From assembly GCF_003465825.1 (NCBI RefSeq), contig NZ_QSBV01000011.1:26004-90003 (forward strand): DNA of 64,000 nucleotides, read 5' to 3'. The stretch comes from Collinsella sp. AF02-46-1 (GTDB lineage: Bacteria > Actinomycetota > Coriobacteriia > Coriobacteriales > Coriobacteriaceae). How positions within the stretch are numbered: position 1 is the first letter of the stretch; the number at the start of each line of letters is the position of its first letter. Positions 51,520 to 59,644 of this stretch are shown in pieces. A program made the position numbers and the translations under genes. The notes under the pieces are model-generated. The model ran no database searches and was not told the DNA's origin. It worked only from the letters and a program-made list of their open reading frames with translations.

Positions 51520-51899
51520 TCGGTGGGCACTTTACCCTGCTAAAGCTGGCATAACAGCTAGAGTGAAGGACGTATAAAGGCAAGGGGAAATATCAAATAA
51601 TTCGGTGAACGGTAGATGATGGCGGGCGCGTTTCCTGCGGATTTGTTGAAAACGCTCTAATGACACAAAAAAAGGAACATATAACAGCCCTGATGAAGGG
51701 GGTGGCTATGTTATCCTTCACTAACGGGTGAAATCTTGGGTTTAGGGTTGCAAGACCAAGGTGAATAAACGTTTTTCCCTGCGCTAACGCGCGACGGAAG
51801 GCGAATGAAGCCGGTGGTGCAAGCCGAACATTCAAGAATTCAATAAGCAGCGGTGTGAGAGAGCGCCGCATTACACGTAACTAGGAGCGTGGTTACACA

Positions 51900-53951
51900 A
51901 TGCAGGAGGCATGGGAAGGCTTCAAGGAAGGCATCTGGACGGGAGAGGTTGACGTCCGAGACTTCATCCAGAAGAACTACACCCCCTACGAGGGCGACGA
52001 GTCGTTCCTCGCCGGCCCGACCGAGCGTACCAAGGAGCTGTGGGGCGAGGTTCTCGACCTGCTGCTCAAGGAGCGCGAGCAGGGCGGCGTCCTCGATATG
52101 GACACCAAGACCGTCACGGGTATCGTGAGCCACCCCGCTGGCTACATCGATAACGCCCACCGCGAGAAGGAGACCATCGTCGGTCTCCAGACTGACAAGC
52201 CGCTCAAGCGCGCGCTGCACGTCAACGGCGGTATCCGCATCGCTTGCCAGGCTGCCAGCCAGCACGGCTACAAGATCGACGAGAACGTTGTCGAGCGCTA
52301 CACCTTCGAGCGCAAGACCCACAACGCCGGCGTCTTCGATGTCTACACCCCCGAGATGCGCGCCTGCCGTTCGGCCCACATCATCACCGGTCTGCCCGAT
52401 GGCTATGGCCGCGGCCGCATCATCGGCGACTACCGTCGTGTCGCCCTGTACGGTGTCGACTACCTGATCAAGGACAAGGAGGCCCAGAAGGCTTCCACCC
52501 CGACGGTCATGACCGCCGACAACATCCGCGATCGTGAGGAGCTGCAGGAGCAGATCCGCGCCCTCGGCGAGCTCAAGATGATGGCCGAGACCTATGGTTT
52601 CGACATTTCCAACCCTGCTACCAACACGCAGGAGGCCATCCAGTGGATGTACTTCGCCTACCTCGCTTCCGTCAAGGAGCAGAACGGCGCCGCTATGTCC
52701 ATCGGCCGTACCTCCACGTTCATCGACATCTACGCTGAGCGCGACCTTGCCAACGGTACCTTCACCGAGGAGCAGATCCAGGAGTTCGTGGATCACTTCA
52801 TCATGAAGCTCCGCATGGTCAAGTTTGCCCGTACCCCCGAGTACCAGGCCCTGTTTACCGGCGATCCGCAGTGGGTCACCGAGTCCATCGGCGGCATGGG
52901 TGTTGACGGCCGTACGCTCGTTACCAAGATGAGCTACCGCTACCTGCACACGCTCGAGAACATGGGCACCAGCCCCGAGCCCAACATGACCGTTCTGTGG
53001 TCGACCCGTCTGCCCGAGAACTTCAAGAAGTTCTGCGCCAAGACTTCTGTCGCCAGCTCCTCGATTCAGTACGAGAACGACGACCTCATGCGCGTCTACC
53101 ACGGCGACGACTACGGCATTGCCTGCTGCGTGTCCTCCATGCGCATCGGCAAGGAGATGCAGTTCTTCGGCGCCCGCGCCAACCTGGCCAAGTGCCTGCT
53201 GTACGCACTCAACGGCGGTGTTGACGAGGTCTCCAAGAAGCAGGTCGGCCCCAAGTATCGCGCCGTCGAGGGCGATACGCTCGATTACGACGACGTTGTG
53301 GCCAAGTACAACGACATGATGAAGTGGCTCGCTGGCGTGTACGTCAACTCGCTGAACATCATCCACTACATGCACGACAAGTATTGCTACGAGCGCATCC
53401 AGATGGCTCTGCACGACAAGCACGTGCACCGCTGGTTCGCTACGGGCATTGCTGGCCTTTCCGTCGTGGCTGACTCCCTGTCCGCCATCAAGTACGCCAA
53501 GGTCCACCCCGTCCGCGACGAGAACGGCATCATTGTCGACTTCGAGACCGAGGGCGAGTTCCCCAAGTACGGTAACGACGACGACCGCGTCGACCAGATC
53601 GCTCACGACGTTGTGCACCAGTTCATGGAGTACATCCGCATGAACGACACCTACCGCAACTCCGTGCCCACGACCTCGGTTCTGACCATCACCTCCAACG
53701 TCGTGTACGGCAAGAAGACCGGTTCTACGCCTGATGGCCGCAAGGCTGGCCAGCCCTTCGCCCCGGGTGCTAACCCCATGCACAAGCGCGATAGCCACGG
53801 CGCCATCGCTTCGCTGTCTTCGGTTTCCAAGCTCCCGTTCCGCGATGCTCAGGACGGCATCTCCAACACCTTCTCCATCATCCCGGGTGCGCTCGGCAAG
53901 GAGGACCAGGTGTTCTTTGGCGATATCGACCTTGATCAGCTGGGCGAGTAA
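51900..53951 (+). CDS. pflB: Pyruvate formate-lyase core, lacking the glycyl-radical domain
   Basis: This 683-residue protein aligns with E. coli PflB from its N terminus ([20 protein letters not shown]) through [35 protein letters not shown] and the active-site cysteine pair Cys409-Cys410 in GIACCVSSM. It ends after [25 protein letters not shown]. The usual last 80-90 residues, including the RVSGYA glycine, are absent and are encoded by the next gene in a different frame. The stop is followed by two hairpins and a new ribosome binding site, so this is a genuine split and not a reading error. It would convert pyruvate and CoA to acetyl-CoA and formate once the second piece is present. TAGGAG is 13 bases before the ATG. 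Confidence 0.92.
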   Translation: MQEAWEGFKEGIWTGEVDVRDFIQKNYTPYEGDESFLAGPTERTKELWGEVLDLLLKEREQGGVLDMDTKTVTGIVSHPAGYIDNAHREKETIVGLQTDKPLKRALHVNGGIRIACQAASQHGYKIDENVVERYTFERKTHNAGVFDVYTPEMRACRSAHIITGLPDGYGRGRIIGDYRRVALYGVDYLIKDKEAQKASTPTVMTADNIRDREELQEQIRALGELKMMAETYGFDISNPATNTQEAIQWMYFAYLASVKEQNGAAMSIGRTSTFIDIYAERDLANGTFTEEQIQEFVDHFIMKLRMVKFARTPEYQALFTGDPQWVTESIGGMGVDGRTLVTKMSYRYLHTLENMGTSPEPNMTVLWSTRLPENFKKFCAKTSVASSSIQYENDDLMRVYHGDDYGIACCVSSMRIGKEMQFFGARANLAKCLLYALNGGVDEVSKKQVGPKYRAVEGDTLDYDDVVAKYNDMMKWLAGVYVNSLNIIHYMHDKYCYERIQMALHDKHVHRWFATGIAGLSVVADSLSAIKYAKVHPVRDENGIIVDFETEGEFPKYGNDDDRVDQIAHDVVHQFMEYIRMNDTYRNSVPTTSVLTITSNVVYGKKTGSTPDGRKAGQPFAPGANPMHKRDSHGAIASLSSVSKLPFRDAQDGISNTFSIIPGALGKEDQVFFGDIDLDQLGE

Positions 53952-53952
53952 C

Positions 53953-54013
53953 TATTGTTAGTGCTATACTAACAATAACGATTACTGATTAGTGCGCCGG
54001 TTTCGGCCGGCGC
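53953..54013. promoter_or_regulatory. Two hairpins between the split pyruvate formate-lyase genes
   Basis: TATTGTTAGT (53953-53962) pairs with ACTAACAATA (53968-53977), and GCGCCGG (53994-54000) with CCGGCGC (54007-54013). Neither has a T-run. The first is a good palindrome for a DNA-binding protein; the second sits nine bases before the ribosome binding site. They could set the ratio of the two subunits. Confidence 0.55.
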
Positions 54014-54036
54014 CTATCGATCGAAGGAGACACATT

Positions 54037-54288
54037 ATGAAGGTTTCTGAAGTTTCCGAGACTCAGGCCGATAACCTGGTCCACATGCTCGACGCTTACG
54101 CCGAGAAGGGTGGCCACCACCTGAACATCAACGTCTTCAACCGTGAGACGCTGCTCGACGCTCAGGCTCACCCCGAGAAGTATCCGCAGCTGACCATCCG
54201 CGTTTCCGGCTATGCCGTGAACTTCCACACGCTCACCAAGGAGCAGCAGGACGAGGTCATTTCGCGTACCTTCCACGACAAGTTCTAA
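54037..54288 (+). CDS. grcA: Stand-alone glycyl-radical domain of pyruvate formate-lyase (GrcA-like)
   Basis: This 83-residue protein equals the C-terminal domain of Pfl[21 protein letters not shown], then [15 protein letters not shown] with radical Gly58, then the [13 protein letters not shown] end. In E. coli a longer GrcA (YfiD, 127 residues) can replace the damaged end of full-length PflB. Here the main enzyme has no such end, so this protein should be required at all times and not just as a spare part. GAAGGAGA precedes the ATG. It lies 85 bp after the core gene in another frame. Confidence 0.9.
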   Translation: MKVSEVSETQADNLVHMLDAYAEKGGHHLNINVFNRETLLDAQAHPEKYPQLTIRVSGYAVNFHTLTKEQQDEVISRTFHDKF

Positions 54289-54310
54289 AGGGACTCAACT
54301 CCCGCAGGAT

Positions 54311-54439
54311 CGCCGGGCCGTTTTGGGTTACTTTCCAAAACGTCCTCGGACATGCAAAGGGCTCCGCTGCGCGCTTCGCGCGGCGGAGCCCTTTGCGTCC
54401 TGCGGAATATTTTGGAAAGTAACCCAAAGCGGCCCGGCG
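54311..54439. repeat. Nested palindrome element B (30-bp arms)
   Basis: The arm 54311-54340 (CGCCGGGCCG...TTTCCAAAA) pairs with 54410-54439 with one wobble. Inside are CGTCCTCGGACATGC, a GCAAAGGGCTCCGC/GCGGAGCCCTTTGC hairpin and CCTGCGGAA. It follows the glycyl-radical gene and probably ends that transcript. Further on, TACCGTTTATCGCG and TACCGTTTGCGG (54509, 54529) and a GAGACGC/GCGTCTC stem (54601-54639) precede the DegV gene. Confidence 0.85.
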
Positions 54440-54715
54440 GGGGTCCTGTGTAGTCACCCTTTAGGCGGAACTCTCCTAATGGGCTGGGCGTTCTGGATAC
54501 TTGCTTGCTACCGTTTATCGCGTATAGCTACCGTTTGCGGAATAAGTAACACTCCTTAATAAACCGTGTAGAATCTCAGATAAGCACGGAGTTTTTCAGG
54601 GAGACGCTGTCCTTTGTTGTGCGCAAGGGGCGGCGTCTCTTTGGCGCTTAGATGCCGTTGCGCAACAGTGCGGTGGCCTGTGCTTGGTATTGGAAAGTCG
54701 ACGTTGAGATAGGTC

Positions 54716-55579
54716 GTGATGATAATGGGCAAGTACGTAATCGTGGTTGAGTCTGGGTCGGATGTGACGCCGGAGCTCTGCGAGCGCTATGGCATCGTGC
54801 GCGTGCCTATGCATGTCACGATTGGTGACGAGACCGTCGAGGACGGCTCGATCGATCCGCTCGAGATTTACTCGCGCTGTAACGAGTTTGGTGTGATGCC
54901 CAAGACCAGTGGCTGTTCGCCAGCGGATTTTGCGCATGTGTACGACCGCATCCATGCCGAGCAACCCGACGCGACTATTTTGCATCTTGCATATTCCGAG
55001 GCCACGACCTGTTCGCATCAGTCCTCTAAGATTGCGGCCCAGGGGCGCGACTACGTGTTCTCCATGGACACGCGCTTTGTCTCGGTGGGCCAGTCGCTCG
55101 TTGTCGTCGAGACTGCCAAATACATCGAGGCTCACCCCGATGCCACCGTCGACGAGATCTTTGCATTTACGAACTCCGTCATGGACCGCGTGCTGCTGGG
55201 CTTTGTTCCTACGGACCTTGCCTTCCTTAAGGCGGGCGGTCGCTTGTCCAACGTCGCGTTCCTGGGCGCCCGTCTGCTCAAGATTAAGCCCTGCATTGAG
55301 GTAACGGGCGGCAAGTTCGTGGCAACCAAGAAGTTCCGCGGCTCTATGCTCAAATGCGCCCGCGCCTTTATTGACCACATGGTTGCCAAGGGCGAGATCG
55401 ACTACTCGCACATTGGCTTGGCATATTCGGTAGGTCTTTCCGAGGAGCTGCGCGACGACATGGAAGTCTATGCGCACGACCTGGGCTTTAAGGACATTAC
55501 CTGGACTCAGGTCGGCGGCGTCATCTCGAGCCATTGCGGCCCGACCGCCTTCGGCGCGGTGCTCACGCTCAAGGCGTAA
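54716..55579 (+). CDS. DegV-family fatty-acid-binding protein
   Basis: This 287-residue protein has the DegV start YVIVVESGSDVTPEL, the TSGCSPADF segment (usually TSQPS) and the two-domain length of about 280. DegV proteins bind fatty acids, and some supply them to fatty acid kinase. The usual TSQPS loop reads TSGCS here, a small deviation. The first ATG is chosen, though one two codons later is possible. It lies between the pfl pieces and pflA but is bounded by a palindrome and a terminator. Confidence 0.87.
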   Translation: MMIMGKYVIVVESGSDVTPELCERYGIVRVPMHVTIGDETVEDGSIDPLEIYSRCNEFGVMPKTSGCSPADFAHVYDRIHAEQPDATILHLAYSEATTCSHQSSKIAAQGRDYVFSMDTRFVSVGQSLVVVETAKYIEAHPDATVDEIFAFTNSVMDRVLLGFVPTDLAFLKAGGRLSNVAFLGARLLKIKPCIEVTGGKFVATKKFRGSMLKCARAFIDHMVAKGEIDYSHIGLAYSVGLSEELRDDMEVYAHDLGFKDITWTQVGGVISSHCGPTAFGAVLTLKA

Positions 55580-55610
55580 GGCCTGGCGTCTATCGATATC
55601 TATTGTCTCG

Positions 55611-55648
55611 GCGGCGGGTGGGTTGTGACAACCTTCCCGCCGCTTTTG
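55611..55648 (+). terminator. Terminator after the DegV gene
   Basis: GCGGCGGG (55611-55618) pairs with CCCGCCGC (55636-55643), extended inside by GGTTGT/ACAACC, followed by TTTTGT. Confidence 0.85.
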
Positions 55649-55765
55649 TGTGGCGCCAAATAGAACAACCCAATTGACCACTAAACCGTTTCACCATCAT
55701 GCGTATGGGCTAGAATGGCTCTGGCATTTATGTAACTAAAACCAATGAGAGGTAAGGTAGCGGGA

Positions 55766-56584
55766 ATGGCTGAGATGACGCTCGAGGGTGTGGACGCTCG
55801 TCCCGAGGACTCCGCGTTTGCCCTGGGCCGCGTACATTCGATTGAAACGATGGGTACGGTCGACGGACCCGGCATCCGCTTCGTAGTGTTTGTCCAGGGC
55901 TGTCCCATGCGCTGCGCGTATTGCCACAATCCCGATACCTGGTCGGTTAACGGCGGCACGATGGTGACCGTCGAGCACCTGATGGACGAGTTCCAGAGCA
56001 ATCATGAGTTTTACCGCAGCGGCGGAATTACGGTTTCGGGCGGCGAGCCACTTCTGCAGCCCGAGTTTTTGGCCGACCTGTTCCGTGCAATGCACAACAA
56101 CCCCGATGGTCGTGTACATACCTGCCTGGATAGCTGTGGCTACGCCTTCGACCCTCAGCATCCCGAGAAGTTCGATGCCGTGCTCAACGAGACCGACATG
56201 GTTTTGCTCGACATCAAGCATGCCGACCCGGTCGAGCATAAAAGGCTGACCGGTTGTGACCCCGCACGCATCCTGGCGTTTGGCGATGAGCTGGCGCGTC
56301 GCAGGATCAAGGTCGTTATCCGCCACGTGGTGGTACCGGGCATTACCGACACGGTGGAGGAGTGCGAGGCGCTCGGTCGTTTAATCGCCCCGTGGCATAA
56401 CGTGGTCGGCCTGGAGATGCTGCCGTATCACACCATGGGTGTCGTCAAATACGAGCAGCTGGGGATTCCCTATAAGCTTGAGGGCGTGCCCCAGATGGAT
56501 ACCGCGCGCATGCCCGAGCTGCGCAACGCCGTCATGACGGGCATGAAAAAGCGCCGCGCCGAACTCAAAAACGCCATCGACTAG
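55766..56584 (+). CDS. pflA: Pyruvate formate-lyase activating enzyme PflA (radical SAM)
   Basis: This 272-residue radical SAM enzyme abstracts a hydrogen from the glycine of the pyruvate formate-lyase radical domain. The 4Fe-4S cluster motif CxxxCxxC is Cys46, Cys50, Cys53 in QGCPMRCAYCHNP, followed by GGITVSGGEPLLQPEFL. The start at 55766 gives the normal length; a frame opening at 55745 is less likely. It should act on the separate Gly58 protein, so its substrate here is the 83-residue piece docked on the core. Confidence 0.92.
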   Translation: MAEMTLEGVDARPEDSAFALGRVHSIETMGTVDGPGIRFVVFVQGCPMRCAYCHNPDTWSVNGGTMVTVEHLMDEFQSNHEFYRSGGITVSGGEPLLQPEFLADLFRAMHNNPDGRVHTCLDSCGYAFDPQHPEKFDAVLNETDMVLLDIKHADPVEHKRLTGCDPARILAFGDELARRRIKVVIRHVVVPGITDTVEECEALGRLIAPWHNVVGLEMLPYHTMGVVKYEQLGIPYKLEGVPQMDTARMPELRNAVMTGMKKRRAELKNAID

Positions 56585-56606
56585 CGAGCCATTTTCGCCC
56601 CCAAGG

Positions 56607-56637
56607 GCACTCATTGGGGACAGACTTAAATGAGTGC
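56607..56637. repeat. 31-bp hairpin GCACTCATTGGGGACAGACT...
   Basis: GCACTCATT pairs with AAATGAGTGC. A copy is at 46117-46147. It lies exactly at the 5' edge of the truncated hydrolase fragment. Confidence 0.65.
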
Positions 56638-56855
56638 GCGATGGCATTGCGGGCGAGCATGTTTTGGTGCGCAACAAGGCAGGCTGGATTAGCGAGGATG
56701 GTTACTATTCGACATGCGATGCGGGCCTTATCGGCATCGATGGTCGTACCTATGTCATGAGCGTCATGACATCGATGCCGTGGGGCGACCGCTCGAGCGA
56801 GGTTACGGCCGTGATTGCAAAGGCTCTGTTTGATATGCGAGCTGCGCTGGCTTAG
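56634..56855 (+). pseudogene. C-terminal fragment of a class A beta-lactamase-like serine hydrolase
   Basis: This 73-codon fragment reads HVLVRNKAGWISEDGYYSTCDAGLIGIDGRTYVMSVMTS and ends at a normal stop. The NKAGW and DAGLI pattern resembles the KTG box and the last strands of class A beta-lactamase-like proteins. The N-terminal three quarters, including any SxxK and SDN motifs, are missing. No ribosome binding site fits. It begins at a dispersed hairpin, which suggests a deletion at that repeat. It is unlikely to make a working protein. Confidence 0.6.
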
Positions 56856-56933
56856 CGTGTTCGTTTGGCGAGGTCAAACAAAATGCTGGTACCATACCGT
56901 GGTTGAGAATTTCGTATAGGTTTGGGGAATGGT

Positions 56934-57674
56934 ATGGCTACCATCGCGATTATCGGTGCGCTCGAAAAAGAGATCATGCAGATTAAGGAAGAGCTGAGCG
57001 ACGTTTGCGAGGCACGGGAGGCAGGCTTGACCGTTGTAAGCGGCGAGCTCGACGGCCTGACAGTTGTCGCCACAACGGCGGGCATGGGCACGGTGAACGC
57101 CGCCGCTGCAACACAGCACCTCATTAGCAAGTATGCTCCGCAGGCTGTTGTGTTTTCGGGCATTGCGGGCGGTTTGAACCCCAAGCTCCATATCGACGAC
57201 GTGGTCATTGGTAAACGCCTGCGCTATTTGGATACCGATACCGCGCTTATCGCCGAGTCCGCACCGGGGCTCGAGGAGTTTGGCTCGACGCCTGCGCTGG
57301 TCGATATTGCCGCCGATGTGCTTGCTGAGCGTGGGTTTGTTGACGCTTCGACAAATGCAGTCGCTTCGAACGAGGGCACCAAGCAGTTCCTGGTCGGCAC
57401 GATTGCCACGGGTAACCGCTTTGTGACGGGCGCCGTCATGCGCAACGACGCTATCGAGGCGACGCATGCCGATTGTGTCGGCATGGAGGGCGCGGCAATT
57501 GCCCATGTCGCAACCAAAAATGGTGTCGATTGCCTGGTGTTGCGCGCTATCAGCGATAATTGTGACGAGGCGTACGATGCAATTTGCGAGCGCGAGTTCG
57601 ATCTGTTCGAGTACGCGCGTGTCGCAAGTGACATCACGCTCGATATCGTCCGCCGCATTGCCGCTGCGCAATAG
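56934..57674 (+). CDS. mtnN: 5'-methylthioadenosine/S-adenosylhomocysteine nucleosidase
   Basis: This 246-residue enzyme releases adenine from methylthioadenosine and S-adenosylhomocysteine, recycling by-products of SAM use. It has the start IAIIGALEKEIMQIKE, SGIAGGLNPKLHIDDVVIG, the active-site CVGMEGAAIAHVA and LRAISDNCDE with the catalytic aspartate. The ATG at 56934 follows GGGGAATGG; an ATG four codons upstream is possible. engB follows 38 bp later. Confidence 0.93.
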   Translation: MATIAIIGALEKEIMQIKEELSDVCEAREAGLTVVSGELDGLTVVATTAGMGTVNAAAATQHLISKYAPQAVVFSGIAGGLNPKLHIDDVVIGKRLRYLDTDTALIAESAPGLEEFGSTPALVDIAADVLAERGFVDASTNAVASNEGTKQFLVGTIATGNRFVTGAVMRNDAIEATHADCVGMEGAAIAHVATKNGVDCLVLRAISDNCDEAYDAICEREFDLFEYARVASDITLDIVRRIAAAQ

Positions 57675-57712
57675 CGCGTCTGTTTGTAAGAACCTACGAC
57701 CAAGGAGTGTCC

Positions 57713-58303
57713 ATGGCCGATTCCATTAACTACCAGCTTGCCAAGTTCGTCGCCAGCTACGGCAAGGTTTCGCAGATTCCCGAGTCCACCTGCCCCGAGG
57801 TGAGCTTTGTCGGCCGCTCCAACGTGGGCAAGTCGTCGATTATGAACAAGCTCTTTGGCCGCAAGAACCTGGTCAAGGTTTCCAGTACGCCGGGCAAGAC
57901 GAGCAACATCAACTTCTTTGAGGCCGACGACGTGCATTTCGTGGACCTGCCGGGTTACGGTTTCGCCCGTCGCTCCAAGGCCGAGCGCGACCGCTGGGCC
58001 GAGCTTATTGGCGACTTCTTTGACTCCGAGCGCAGCTTTAACCTGGTCGTATCGCTGGTTGACATTCGTCACGACCCCAGCAAGCTCGATCATGACATGA
58101 TCGACTACCTGCAGGGCAACGAGTTCAACTTTATCGTCTGCCTCACCAAAGCCGACAAGCTCAGCCGCACCCAGCAGGCCCGCCAGGCGGCAGCCATCAA
58201 AAAGCAGCTCAACGTCCCGGCCGAAAACGTAATCATCACAAGCTCCCAAACCGGTGTGGGCATCGACGAGCTCAAGCGCCGCATTGCCGAGGCGTGCCTC
58301 TAA
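57713..58303 (+). CDS. engB: Ribosome biogenesis GTPase EngB (YsxC/YihA)
   Basis: This 196-residue GTPase is needed for large-subunit assembly. It has the G1 GRSNVGKSS, G3 DLPGYGFA and G4 TKAD motifs and the normal length. AAGGAG is six bases before the ATG at 57713. It lies behind mtnN on the same strand, and a nested palindrome follows. Confidence 0.93.
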   Translation: MADSINYQLAKFVASYGKVSQIPESTCPEVSFVGRSNVGKSSIMNKLFGRKNLVKVSSTPGKTSNINFFEADDVHFVDLPGYGFARRSKAERDRWAELIGDFFDSERSFNLVVSLVDIRHDPSKLDHDMIDYLQGNEFNFIVCLTKADKLSRTQQARQAAAIKKQLNVPAENVIITSSQTGVGIDELKRRIAEACL

Positions 58304-58381
58304 TAAGTGCTTCAGTCTAGCAAGAGCCCCTACCAATAAAAAGCCAAACTATCAGCCCGGCGCCCCTTCAAAGCGTGGGTC

Positions 58382-58568
58382 CCTGTAGACATCCTCAGCA
58401 AGGTAGGCGCAGGGACGGTCGGGATGTTCCCTCAAAATCATTCCGCAGCGCGAAGGCCCCTTGTCCGTCGCTCCGTAGGAGCAGGACAAGGGGCCTTCAT
58501 GCGCGAGGACGATTTTGAGGGAACATCCCGACCGTCCCGGACAGGTATATGAGGAGGATGTCTACAGG
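58382..58568. repeat. Nested palindrome element C, overlapping the thrB stop
   Basis: The outermost arms CCTGTAGACATCCTC (58382-58396) and 58554-58568 pair, and the latter contains the thrB stop codon. The main arms 58412-58439 and 58511-58538 (GGGACGGTCGGGATGTTCCC...) are perfect over 28 bp. Inside is GAAGGCCCCTTGTCC/GGACAAGGGGCCTTC with the ATTCCGCAG and GCGAGGAC boxes, inverted compared with elements A and B. It probably ends both engB and thrB transcripts. Confidence 0.85.
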
Positions 58569-59443
58569 TACTCGATTTGAGCGCCTTCCGTGTCGCACGT
58601 CAGAATATGCGTATCACACTTAGGGAACTGCTCGCGCAGCTTGACCTGCAGGAACTTTGCCACGATGGTGTCGTCGGTTACGGCCATGAGGGTCGAACCC
58701 GAGCCGCTGATCCAGATGGTCTTGGCGCCGCCGTTAAGGCAGGTGTCGCGCACGGCGTTGTAGTCGGGGATGAGACGGCGACGATAGGGTTCTTGGATGC
58801 GGTCGTCATTGGCGGCGGCAATCAGGTCAAGGTCGCCGGTCTCCAGACCGCGCGTCATGCCAGCAATGCGGCCCATCTGCCACACGGCGGTGGAGAGCGG
58901 AATCTCCTGCGGCACGACCTTGCGCGCCTCGCTCGTATGTACCTCGTAGGGCGGAATCACGGTAATAAAACGTAAGCGATCGCTCACCTCGTAGCGCAGG
59001 CATTGGGGGAGCGAATCGGTCGGCGTAAAGGAGCAGACGGCGCCGCCAAGGATGGCGGGAGCGACGTTATCGGGATGCCCCTCGACCGCGGTGGCGATGC
59101 GGACGAGCTCGGCACGGTCGACGGTGTGGCCCGTCAGCGCGGCGGCCGCCATAATGCCGGCGACGACGCAGGTGGAGCTGGAGCCCAGGCCGCGTGCGAC
59201 GGGCACATCGGTTTGAATGTCGATGGCAACGGGAAAAGCCGGCTCGCCCCATGCGGCCAGCGCATCGACAAAGCTGACGTAAACCAGGTTGTTCTCGTTT
59301 TGGAACTCTTCGGGGCAGCCCGTGATGGTGAGCTTGTCGGCGCGCTCGAAGGTGAAGTGCGAGTAGAGGCTGACGGCCATGCCGAGGGTGTCGTAGCCGA
59401 TGCCTAGGTTGGCGCTGGTTGCTGGGACGGTGATTTTGATCAT
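58562..59443 (-). CDS. thrB: Homoserine kinase ThrB (GHMP kinase)
   Basis: This 293-residue enzyme phosphorylates homoserine for threonine synthesis. It has ITVPATSANLGIGYDTLGMAV near the N terminus, the ATP loop PVARGLGSSSTCVVAG, EGHPDNVAPAILGG and the C-terminal WISGSGSTLMAV. The ATG at 59443 follows AGGAGG; a longer frame from 59515 is rejected. It follows thrC with a 201-bp gap that holds a palindrome element. Confidence 0.94.
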   Translation of the reverse strand: MIKITVPATSANLGIGYDTLGMAVSLYSHFTFERADKLTITGCPEEFQNENNLVYVSFVDALAAWGEPAFPVAIDIQTDVPVARGLGSSSTCVVAGIMAAAALTGHTVDRAELVRIATAVEGHPDNVAPAILGGAVCSFTPTDSLPQCLRYEVSDRLRFITVIPPYEVHTSEARKVVPQEIPLSTAVWQMGRIAGMTRGLETGDLDLIAAANDDRIQEPYRRRLIPDYNAVRDTCLNGGAKTIWISGSGSTLMAVTDDTIVAKFLQVKLREQFPKCDTHILTCDTEGAQIEYL

Positions 59444-59460
59444 GTGGGTCCTCCTGGGCG

Positions 59461-59567
59461 GGTCTGACCGTTTAGTTCGCTGCTCGGGCAGTCCTGGCTC
59501 GCTCGGAAAGCACATTAAGTGCTTTCCGGCTCGTGCGGAACTCGCGACGAACTAAACGGCCAGATCC
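59461..59567. repeat. Nested palindrome element E between thrC and thrB
   Basis: GACCGTTTAGTTCG (59466-59479) pairs with CGAACTAAACGGCC (59548-59561). Inside are GTCCTGGCTCG, a CGGAAAGCAC/GTGCTTTCCG hairpin and GTGCGGAAC, resembling the boxes of elements A to C. Confidence 0.7.
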
Positions 59568-59599
59568 GCTCGCATGCTCGTCATCATCCCGAAAGCTAA

Positions 59600-59634
59600 A
59601 TAAAAAGAAGGTGCGCCGGCTTTCGCCGGCGCCT
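59600..59634 (-). terminator. Terminator or attenuating hairpin after thrC
   Basis: GCGCCGGC and GCCGGCGC pair around TTTC (about 59613-59631), followed on the minus strand by TTCTTTTTATTT. It would cut transcription between thrC and thrB, so thrB may need its own promoter. Confidence 0.8.
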
Positions 59635-59644
59635 TATATGGGGT

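Noticed and set aside
51840..53798. 652-codon open frame opposite pflB
   Set aside because: It is a Val/Leu/Asp-rich shadow of a highly expressed GC-rich gene.
53900..54060. Sequencing frameshift as cause of the split pyruvate formate-lyase
   Set aside because: The two parts are separated by 85 bp with palindromes and a strong ribosome binding site, and the second has its own start; a single indel would not create this.
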